From: Candidatus Glassbacteria bacterium RIFCSPLOWO2_12_FULL_58_11
GTDB lineage: Bacteria > Gemmatimonadota > Glassbacteria > GWA2-58-10
Reading direction: 5' to 3'
DNA: 7,572 nt
Assembly: GCA_001780825.1 (NCBI GenBank)
Contig: MFIX01000055.1
Span: forward strand, 2,788-10,359
Shown piece after piece: positions 1-5,685 of this stretch. Positions within the stretch are counted from its first letter, which is position 1. Each line of letters begins with the position of its first letter. The notes under the pieces were generated by a model that searched no databases, was not told the origin of the DNA, and saw only the letters and a program-made list of their open reading frames with translations. A program made the translations under genes and the position numbers.

Positions 1-859
1 TAAGCTTGAAATTACGGTAATTCTTGGCGGACCAGAGGTTTTTCTCCTCGCCCTCGGCCTCGCTCTTACCGTCATAGTCCAGCACCCAATCCTGGGCTTT
101 CCAATGTCCGGCCTGGCCCGGGCTCTGCTTCCAGTTGCGCAGGTCCAGACCGGTGTACAGCGAGCGGAAGCCCTCATCCCGTGTGGCGATAACATCCGGG
201 AGCGGGTCGGTGCCCGGCAACTCCTTGATCCGGATATTTTTGAAATGGATCGGGCTGCCCTCGGACTCCAGGCAGATGTAGCCCTTGCGCGGGTTGCAGT
301 GATAGGCGCGGGTCACCACCTTACCATTGACTGCCAGCGAGAGCACTCCATCCCGGGACTCGACCCGGTAATGGTTCCACTGGCCGGCCGGTTTCATGCG
401 GTCCTCGGCAGGCAAGGCGCGGCCCCAGCCCTGTGGATGCGGCTTGTCCGGGGACATGGTGGCGCCGTGGATCGGGAAGATATCGCCCGCATTGCCGTCC
501 ATCACCTGCACCTCGACCGAGCGGGTGAAGGGTTGGCCCCTGGCGGTCAGCGCATCCGAGTAAACGAACAGCCCGGCGTTCCCGCCCTTGACCTGATGGC
601 TCCAGTCGAGCTCCAGGATAAAATTCTCGTACATCTTCTCCGTGCGCATCACCCCGGTGGGCACGCCGGTGCAGATAATCATCCCATCCTTTACCGTAAA
701 GGTTTCCGGAGCGCAATTGACATTCACCCAGCCCGTAAGGTCGGCGCCGTTAAACAGCGGCGTGAAGCCCTCCTCCTGGGCCTGCGCGGGCAGATTGCCC
801 GCTGAGAAAAGTATCAGACCGAGGACTGCGACCAGTAATGCTGAAGTAAAATTTCTCAT
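1..859 (-). CDS. Secreted DUF1080 (3-keto-disaccharide hydrolase-type) protein, C-terminus cut off by window edge
   Basis: The open frame starts at an ATG at 857-859 and runs off the left edge, giving 286 residues. It was read by translating the reverse complement. Residues 1-27 look like a Sec signal peptide: Arg2, a hydrophobic core ALLVAVLGLILF, then a signal peptidase I-type AQA|QEE site. The first DUF1080 domain covers about 32-212, opening with GFTPLFNGADLTGWV and containing WSHQVKGGNAGLFVYSD and NHYRVESRDGVLSLAVNGK. A second begins near 230 with FRSLYTGLDLRNWK, so this is a tandem DUF1080 protein whose second half lies outside the window. DUF1080 has a concanavalin-like beta-sandwich fold, and some members hydrolyse 3-keto-glycosides; the substrate here is unknown. 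An AAGGAG sequence sits 9 bases before the ATG. It lies downstream of the kinase fusion but 314 bases away, with promoter-like sequence of its own, so separate transcription is likely. Confidence 0.9.
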   Translation of the reverse strand, partial: MRNFTSALLVAVLGLILFSAGNLPAQAQEEGFTPLFNGADLTGWVNVNCAPETFTVKDGMIICTGVPTGVMRTEKMYENFILELDWSHQVKGGNAGLFVYSDALTARGQPFTRSVEVQVMDGNAGDIFPIHGATMSPDKPHPQGWGRALPAEDRMKPAGQWNHYRVESRDGVLSLAVNGKVVTRAYHCNPRKGYICLESEGSPIHFKNIRIKELPGTDPLPDVIATRDEGFRSLYTGLDLRNWKQSPGQAGHWKAQDWVLDYDGKSEAEGEEKNLWSAKNYRNFKL

Positions 860-868
860 CGCTGCGAA

Positions 869-874
869 CTCCTT
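869..874 (-). promoter_or_regulatory. Ribosome binding site of the DUF1080 gene
   Basis: On the minus strand the sequence AAGGAG lies 9 bases upstream of the ATG at 859. It fixes the start that gives a clean signal peptide. Confidence 0.75.
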
Positions 875-942
875 GAAAAGGTTGGCCTGCCGCTGGAGCG
901 CGGTAAAGGGACGCTCGATAATAATAAAGGCCCGGCTCACAG

Positions 943-971
943 TTGTCCAGAACAGTTGCAACTGAGGACAA
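943..971. promoter_or_regulatory. Nested palindrome in the DUF1080 leader, possible operator
   Basis: CAGTTGCAACTG at 953-964 is a perfect 12-base palindrome. It is flanked by an inverted pair, TTGTCC (943-948) and GGACAA (966-971). The nested dyad lies about 90-115 bases upstream of the DUF1080 start. It would fall in the 5' leader if transcription starts just past the TATAAT at 986-991. It could be a dimeric regulator's site or an RNA hairpin. No regulator gene is present to connect it to. Confidence 0.4.
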
Positions 972-985
972 TACCTCAGAACGAG

Positions 986-1016
986 ATTATACGTAATTAT
1001 TTGCAAGCGTTTTCTT
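986..1016 (-). promoter_or_regulatory. Putative DUF1080 promoter with LacI/cre-like site
   Basis: Read on the minus strand, 991-986 is a perfect TATAAT. At 16-18 base spacing upstream there is no good -35 hexamer (for example GAAAAC at 1014-1009). That same place is occupied by the + strand sequence TGCAAGCGTTTTCT (1002-1015), which matches most fixed positions of the LacI-family/CcpA cre consensus TGWAANCGNTNWCA but misses W at position 3 and the final A. A weak -35 covered by an operator-like sequence would fit a regulated promoter. This is inference; the TATAAT is the firmest part. Confidence 0.4.
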
Positions 1017-1019
1017 GCT

Positions 1020-1097
1020 GTAGGGGCGCACCCGCGTGTGCGCCCGCGAACCAACGCGGAGATTCCGAAAAGGGCGGACACAGGGGTCCGCCCCTAC
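1020..1097. repeat. REP-like inverted pair (BIME-type element)
   Basis: Two 26-base units lie in inverted orientation. Unit A (+ strand, 1020-1045) and unit B (minus strand, 1097-1072) both begin with GTAGGGGCG and match at 22 of 26 positions. Each has a 5' GTAG tetranucleotide followed by an 8-bp stem and 6-base loop: GGGCGCAC/GTGCGCCC (1024-1031 with 1038-1045) and GGGCGGAC/GTCCGCCC on the minus strand. The outer nine bases also form a perfect terminal inverted repeat. The 26-base spacer has a small CCGCG/CGCGG hairpin (1044-1048 with 1055-1059) that competes with unit A. A GTAG-type 5' tetranucleotide plus hairpin is how REP sequences mobilised by RAYT (TnpA-REP) transposases are built. 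No RAYT gene or other copy is in the window. The pair sits in the 3' region of the kinase-fusion transcript, where it could protect or end the mRNA. Confidence 0.8.
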
Positions 1098-1173
1098 ATG
1101 AATCAGAGGAGATTATTTAGAAACCGGGGTAAAATTATTACGACGTCCCAGTCTCAGTTGCCGGAACTTCCGC

Positions 1174-3096
1174 TCAGCCGGCGAAATTTTTCAGCGTCTC
1201 GAGATAGGACAGGGGCAGGCCGATATCGAAGCGGTCGCCCTCGATCAGGTAGCCCAGGAATCCCTCCTCGGCCCGCAGTACATCCAGCGCCAGAGTGAGG
1301 TCGAACTCCCCCTTGCGGCGCAGATTCTGGCTGATATGCTCCTTGAGGACCTCGAATACCGAAGGGCTCAGGACATACAGGCCGAAAATGGTCAGGTACT
1401 CATCCCCGGCCAGGCCATCGACCCGCAGCTTGTCCCGCGCATAATCCAGCGAGGGTTTCTCGGCGATCTCGGTGATATTGAGCAAACCCTTTTCATTGGG
1501 ATCCCACAGCCCGGCCACAGTGCCGAACCTGCCGATCAGTGATTCGTGTGTCTTGCGCAGGCCGATCACATTTTTCTGGTGCTTTTCGTAGATGTCCAAC
1601 AACTGGCGGGAGCAGGGCACCGCGGTCTGGGAGCGGTAGAGATGGTCGCCCAGCATCAGCAGGAAAGGCTCCTGGCCGATCCATTCCCCGGCGGTGTGCA
1701 CCGCGTGGCCCAGTCCCTCCTGGTGCTCCTGGGCCAGGATCGTGGTTTTGGAGCCGATCTCCATCAGACGGGTCTGGTAAGACCGCGCGGCCAGGCTAAG
1801 CTTGTTGTAGTGCCCGATCTCGAGCGGCGCGTTGAAAAAACTTTCGAACAGTCCGACATCCTCTTTCTGCACTACGATACAGACTCCGCTGGCCCCGCTG
1901 GCGAGCGCCTCCTCCACCAGGTAAAGGATCGCCGGGCGGGCTACCCCATCCTCGCCGATCACCGGGAAAAGCTCCTTGCGCGTGGCCTTGGTGGCCGGGA
2001 AGAGCCGGGTGCCGAAACCGGCCGCCGGGATCAGAGCCTTGCGCGCCCGGCGTGCCGCCGGGATATCCAGTTTCAAGGCGCGCAGGCCCTTTTTCTTCTC
2101 GAAGAGCTGGATAATCTGATCCTGCTCCTCCTTGCCGCGGGCGACAAACTGCGCCGAGCCATCCCCTTGCGAGCCTACACCTTTGCCGCCCCAGACCAGA
2201 TCACGGATGTCCGCGAAAGCGAGCGCCTCATGCAAAACCGGGGCGGTCAGCTGGCCCGGGCAGGCGGGAGTCAGGTAGCGGTCAAAGAGGCCCTGGGCCT
2301 TGGTCATCAGCTCTCCCAGGCCTTTGGCATCCCCGGCTTTGAGAAGCTCGGTCGCCTCGCCGGTTACCAGTTTGTTGACCTCGCCCAGATAGTACTGGAC
2401 GCCCTTGTCCAGCTCGGACTCGGCGAAAGGAAAAGAACGGTTCAGGCTGGCCAGGATCTCCTTGGTGTTCTTCCCGGCCGCGAGATCGACCACCACCAGG
2501 TGCAGGTCACGGGGTACGCTGAGCTCCTCGACAGTCAGCAGGTCGCGGTCATGGGTCATCAGGATCGGCCGGTTGCCATAGGCGCAGCCCTGGTCCATCC
2601 TGCCGCAGCGGCTGGGGGTGATAACCTCGCCCAGGTAGGCAAACTCCATCTCGCCCCGGATGGTCATCCGCAGGTCGTACACCTTGTTGAAAGCCCGGGC
2701 GGTCAGCACGCAGACCGCTGCCGAGCTGCTCAAGCCTTTTTTGACCGGCAGGTCGGTCAGGTAATTGTCGATCTCCAGCCCCTTGACCGGATAGAAAGTC
2801 ATCACCTGGTAAGCCACCCCGGCAATGTAGCTGAAAAACCCGCCCTTCTCGGCTTCGGCCAGCAGGGCCTCGCGCGACATCGGGATCTCGTATGGCCCGA
2901 TCTTCCGGCCATCCGGCAGGCTCGAATGAAGTATCAACTTGCCCGGATGCGGCTTTACCCGGGCATAAATCCCCTGGTTGGTCCCGGTCAGCAGGGTATA
3001 GCCTTTTTCCAGCTCCGAGTTGGCTCTACGGTAGCCTCCGGCCCAGTCCGAGTGTTCGCCGAAGAGGCAGATTCTTCCCGGTACGAACAGTTCCAT
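1174..3096 (-). CDS. Bifunctional GHMP sugar kinase / GalU-type nucleotidyltransferase fusion
   Basis: This 640-residue protein carries two enzymes in one chain and has no signal peptide, so it is cytoplasmic. The N-terminal GHMP kinase (about 1-345) resembles galactokinase: PGRICLFGEHSDWAGG at 6-21, the ATP loop GLSSSAA at 121-127, CGRMDQ at 164-169 with the likely catalytic Asp168, and a divergent third motif GGKGVGSQGDG at 303-313. The C-terminal domain (about 352-640) matches GalU-type UTP-sugar-1-phosphate uridylyltransferases: AAGFGTRLFPATKATRKELFP at 358-378, Gln456 before GLGHA (461-465) as the likely uracil contact, GDH at 483-485, EKP at 546-548 and FDIG with Asp624. Together they should make a sugar 1-phosphate and then an NDP-sugar, probably UDP-linked. 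The sugar is not determined; galactose, a uronic acid or another hexose are possible. GGAG lies 5 bases before the ATG. It follows the lyase gene by 64 bases on the same strand, so an operon is likely. Confidence 0.92.
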   Translation of the reverse strand: MELFVPGRICLFGEHSDWAGGYRRANSELEKGYTLLTGTNQGIYARVKPHPGKLILHSSLPDGRKIGPYEIPMSREALLAEAEKGGFFSYIAGVAYQVMTFYPVKGLEIDNYLTDLPVKKGLSSSAAVCVLTARAFNKVYDLRMTIRGEMEFAYLGEVITPSRCGRMDQGCAYGNRPILMTHDRDLLTVEELSVPRDLHLVVVDLAAGKNTKEILASLNRSFPFAESELDKGVQYYLGEVNKLVTGEATELLKAGDAKGLGELMTKAQGLFDRYLTPACPGQLTAPVLHEALAFADIRDLVWGGKGVGSQGDGSAQFVARGKEEQDQIIQLFEKKKGLRALKLDIPAARRARKALIPAAGFGTRLFPATKATRKELFPVIGEDGVARPAILYLVEEALASGASGVCIVVQKEDVGLFESFFNAPLEIGHYNKLSLAARSYQTRLMEIGSKTTILAQEHQEGLGHAVHTAGEWIGQEPFLLMLGDHLYRSQTAVPCSRQLLDIYEKHQKNVIGLRKTHESLIGRFGTVAGLWDPNEKGLLNITEIAEKPSLDYARDKLRVDGLAGDEYLTIFGLYVLSPSVFEVLKEHISQNLRRKGEFDLTLALDVLRAEEGFLGYLIEGDRFDIGLPLSYLETLKNFAG

Positions 3097-3160
3097 GTGC
3101 GCTCCAGTAAACTATATCAGGTGTCACGGCGCCGGTAATATCACTCATCCCAGCGATAAA

Positions 3161-5503
3161 TTATTCCCGGAGAGAAAATTTCCTGCTTTCCAGGTCGAGC
3201 TCCAGAGCAAAAGACTTCTGGTCGCGGTACCAGTGCAGGGTCACCAGGTTATTGTTAATCTCGCTGCGCAGCCAATCCAGCGGCCGTCCGCTCTTTTCCC
3301 GGAAGTGCAACAGGGTGAGCATGGTACAGTCATTGGTAGTAAAAACCGGCCGGATCTCCAGCCGCAGGGTCTCTTTTATTTGCGCCCCGGCCTTGACCGT
3401 AAACGGCGCCCAGGCATGATTGCGCTGTTGCGGGGCGAGCGGGTAAATATCCAGGATGTTGTCTCCCTCCGCAGCCTCGATCCGGGTGAACTTGCGCTCC
3501 AGCGGAGTTCCCGGCGGGAGGTGAAGCTGCCAGCTCAGCTCGCGCTCCGTGTCGATGTCCGGGCCGTAGAGGGCCATTTTCACCAGCCGGGCGCCCTGGC
3601 CCATGGGCGCGGCGCTGAAGCTGACCCGGCTGCCCTGGGTGAGCTTGGCCTTGGGAGATATCTCGAGGTGGGTGTCGGTAATTTCGACAGTGTCCTGCCA
3701 GGAGTGGATTGTGTCCCCATTGACCAGGATCGAATAGGCCCCGGTCAGCGGAGCATTGTCGATATAGCTCGCCGCGATCCGGTACCAGCCGTCCGGGCCG
3801 CTGAAAGCGAAAGAAGCCTGGCCCCGGGTGCCGGTCACATAGCCGCCTTCCAGCCGCAGGCCCCCCTCGAGCTGAAGGGTATCGGCGGGATAAGTGAACA
3901 CGACACCGCGGTTGTCGAGCGCCAGCTGATCGGCAATCAGCAGGAGGTCGGGTTTCAGATAAAGGAAATGGCGCAGGGCTTTTTCGAGCCGCAGGGCCGG
4001 GTGGTAGGCCGGAGCCAGGTCGGCCAGGACATAGTCGGCCTGCGGCGTAGAGCGCGTTTCGAGTATCGCGGGCCGCTGGTGAAATTCCAGCGCCTCGGCC
4101 GCCGCGAACCAGGGCTCTTCGCCGCCCAGTTGTCCCTGGCCTTTGACTATCAGAGTACTGTGGTTGGCAGTCCGCTTAAAATAAGTGTAGCCCGGATCGA
4201 CTGCCAGAAATCGGCCGCGGGCGAAAATCTGGAACGACCCGGCATCCGGGTGGCCGTGCGCCCCGCCCAGGTCATACAGGGCATCCTTGCTCCGGGTCTG
4301 GCCCAGATAAGGCCCGCATTTAATCCCGATCAGGGCAGCCGAGCTGTCACGCCAGGCGGAGCGCAGCATCACCTGGCCGATTTCAGAGAATTCTTTCAGG
4401 GTGGGGAAAGTATCCGGGTCCGCTTCCCTAACTTGCGGATCGTACCAGAGCAGCGCCCACCAGGAGGCGCTGTTCAGCCCATGAGGCTGGAGCTCGATCA
4501 GTCTGGTTCCCAGCCACTGCGCCGACTGGTCGGCGTACTGCGCGGCCAGCCTGAAGCATTGCGGCTCAGGCCCGTGCGAATTGCCGTGGTTCGGGCTGTC
4601 GCCGAAAGCCATGGCCCATTCATCGCCTCTGAGCGCAGGCAGGAGGCTGTACAGGATATACTGGGGATAATTTTTAAGCCAGGGGCTGCCGTAATAGTCG
4701 CGGGCCAGACAGGTGCGGGCCAGCTCGGCATAAAAGAGGCAGAATTCCAGGGCGTAATTGCCATAGCTCAGGCCTTCGATCGAGCCGCCGTCTTTCAGGC
4801 TCAGGGCGAAAACCTGGGTGAAAAACTCCTCGCACACGGCCAGCCATTCCTGGGCCCGGGCATCCTCGCCGTAGAGCGCCACCGCGGCATAAGCCAGGCC
4901 GCAATAATTGACATGGGCGTGGTTCTGAAGGTACTGGTTGCGGTACCAGGCCCGGTTCCGGGCGATCTGCTGGTACTGCATCTGCGCCTCATCGCCCAGC
5001 TTGAGTGCGATCTGCGACCTCTCGGCCCGGTTGAGGCTGGGGTAGAGCCAGTCATAGGCCAGGGCCACGCCCAGCAGCAGGTGTCCGTGGAGCAGATCGT
5101 ACTCCGGGTCCCAGACCTCTATGGCGCAGAGGTCGAAGACATAACGTTTTGTAAGCTGGAACAGGCTGTCGCTGCCGGTGGCGCGCCAGGCGAAAGCCAG
5201 GTCCGCGGCCAGGTTGCCGTTGCCGCGATCCAGCACCTCGGTCACTTTCCCGGCACGCGCTGTTTTTTCCGGCAGGTCTTCGAGGTAACGCTTCCAGAGC
5301 CATTGACGGCTGGTGGAGAGGTCGGGAAACAGCTTTTCTTCCACCTCGCCGGTGAGTATCAGCCGGGGGTGGACCCCGGCGGCTTTCTTCAGCTCGCGGT
5401 ACACATCCGGGCTGAGCCCGCTCGGACCGCCGTCACGGTTGCAGGCGGCGAATGGTAAAGATAATGTCAGGAGAAGAAGCAGGACCGTCCGAGAAATTTT
5501 CAC
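3161..5503 (-). CDS. Heparinase II/III-type polysaccharide lyase, predicted lipoprotein
   Basis: This 780-residue protein begins with MKIS, a run of leucines, then LPFAAC, a lipobox-like site that would lipidate Cys21 (Phe at -3 is less common than Leu). An alpha/alpha-toroid covers about 30-380, with QNHAHVNY (193-200) and GGSIEGLSYGNY (239-250), where family lyases carry Asn/His and Tyr active-site residues. The heparinase II/III beta-sandwich starts near 405, with GGAHGHPDAGSFQIFARG (413-430) and LAVDPGYTYF (433-442). Such enzymes cleave uronic acid-containing polysaccharides by beta-elimination; the substrate (heparin-like, alginate or other) cannot be told from this sequence. Residues about 530-653 look like an inserted sugar-binding-type beta domain (DGWYRIAASYIDN, SILVNGDTIHSWQD) before the core resumes at ELSWQLHLPPG. 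The start is GTG at 5503-5501; the nearby ATG at 5507 is out of frame. It is the first gene of the left-pointing group and diverges from the gene at 5686. Confidence 0.9.
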   Translation of the reverse strand: MKISRTVLLLLLTLSLPFAACNRDGGPSGLSPDVYRELKKAAGVHPRLILTGEVEEKLFPDLSTSRQWLWKRYLEDLPEKTARAGKVTEVLDRGNGNLAADLAFAWRATGSDSLFQLTKRYVFDLCAIEVWDPEYDLLHGHLLLGVALAYDWLYPSLNRAERSQIALKLGDEAQMQYQQIARNRAWYRNQYLQNHAHVNYCGLAYAAVALYGEDARAQEWLAVCEEFFTQVFALSLKDGGSIEGLSYGNYALEFCLFYAELARTCLARDYYGSPWLKNYPQYILYSLLPALRGDEWAMAFGDSPNHGNSHGPEPQCFRLAAQYADQSAQWLGTRLIELQPHGLNSASWWALLWYDPQVREADPDTFPTLKEFSEIGQVMLRSAWRDSSAALIGIKCGPYLGQTRSKDALYDLGGAHGHPDAGSFQIFARGRFLAVDPGYTYFKRTANHSTLIVKGQGQLGGEEPWFAAAEALEFHQRPAILETRSTPQADYVLADLAPAYHPALRLEKALRHFLYLKPDLLLIADQLALDNRGVVFTYPADTLQLEGGLRLEGGYVTGTRGQASFAFSGPDGWYRIAASYIDNAPLTGAYSILVNGDTIHSWQDTVEITDTHLEISPKAKLTQGSRVSFSAAPMGQGARLVKMALYGPDIDTERELSWQLHLPPGTPLERKFTRIEAAEGDNILDIYPLAPQQRNHAWAPFTVKAGAQIKETLRLEIRPVFTTNDCTMLTLLHFREKSGRPLDWLRSEINNNLVTLHWYRDQKSFALELDLESRKFSLRE

Positions 5504-5507
5504 GCAT

Positions 5508-5514
5508 CTCCCTT
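5508..5514 (-). promoter_or_regulatory. Ribosome binding site deciding the GTG start of the lyase
   Basis: On the minus strand AAGGGAG ends 4 bases before the GTG at 5503. The spacing is short but supports GTG initiation, because the GTG frame is the one that gives an uninterrupted lipoprotein leader. Confidence 0.6.
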
Positions 5515-5527
5515 GAGCTGCCTAACT

Positions 5528-5555
5528 GCTATAATAGTTGTACAGTTCCGGCAAA
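5528..5555 (-). promoter_or_regulatory. Possible lyase promoter
   Basis: On the minus strand, TTTGCC (5555-5550) and TATAGC (5533-5528) are 16 bases apart, with an overlapping TATTAT at 5536-5531. The fit to sigma-70 is weak, but the place, 25-50 bases before the lyase start in an AT-rich stretch, is right. A TATAAT on the opposite strand (5530-5535) has no partner at normal spacing. Confidence 0.3.
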
Positions 5556-5620
5556 TTTAATAAAAAGTTTTACCTGGCACAAGAAAACACGGGCAGCCGT
5601 CTCTCCGCGGCAGGATGATC

Positions 5621-5650
5621 TTGACTTGACTCTCGCGAAAATGTTATCAT
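5621..5650 (+). promoter_or_regulatory. Sigma-70-like promoter of the toroid-protein gene
   Basis: TTGACT (5621-5626) and TATCAT (5645-5650) are separated by 18 bases and each matches its consensus at five of six positions. TTGACT occurs a second time, overlapping, at 5626-5631. Transcription would start near 5657, leaving a leader of about 30 bases before the ATG at 5686. This argues against the longer reading frame that extends back to 5452. Confidence 0.6.
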
Positions 5651-5673
5651 ACCGGATCAGATTAATTAAAGTT

Positions 5674-5678
5674 AGGGA
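5674..5678 (+). promoter_or_regulatory. Ribosome binding site of the toroid-protein gene
   Basis: AGGGA lies 7 bases before the ATG at 5686. It selects this start over the in-frame ATG at 5641, which falls inside the predicted promoter. Confidence 0.65.
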
Positions 5679-5685
5679 CTTTGAA

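Larger units (their letters stand above)
860..1173. other. 314-base intergenic region between DUF1080 gene and kinase fusion
   Basis: No convincing gene is seen here. From left to right it holds the DUF1080 ribosome binding site, a leader with a perfect palindrome at 953-964, a TATAAT box and operator-like sequence at 986-1016, and a REP-like inverted pair at 1020-1097. The remaining 1098-1173 has only a small CGGAA-C-TTCCG palindrome (1162-1172). No hairpin followed by a U-run is seen after the kinase-fusion stop codon, so the REP pair is the only strong RNA structure available at that 3' end. Confidence 0.7.

Noticed and set aside
104..805. A 233-residue + strand open frame opposite the DUF1080 gene
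   Set aside because: The minus strand here encodes an unmistakable signal peptide and DUF1080 domain; the + frame is its shadow.
1020..1097. The repeat pair considered as a CRISPR array
   Set aside because: There are only two units, in inverted rather than direct orientation, with internal hairpins and no further copies or cas genes; a REP pair explains it better.
1162..1172. CGGAA-C-TTCCG palindrome just after the kinase-fusion stop codon, considered as a terminator
   Set aside because: The stem is only 5 bp with a 1-base loop, and no U-run follows on the minus strand.
1546..3138. A 530-residue open frame on the + strand opposite the kinase fusion
   Set aside because: It is antisense to the GHMP kinase/GalU fusion, has no domain pattern or plausible ribosome binding site, and has shadow-type composition.
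3095..5458. A 787-residue open frame on the + strand opposite the lyase gene
   Set aside because: It is antisense to a gene with clear heparinase II/III motifs. Its translation has no recognisable domain and shows the Arg/Gly/Pro/Gln-rich composition of a GC-rich shadow frame.
5452..5685. N-terminal extension of the toroid protein back to an ATG at 5452
   Set aside because: It would overlap the divergent lyase gene, run through the predicted promoter, and bury the signal peptide inside the protein.
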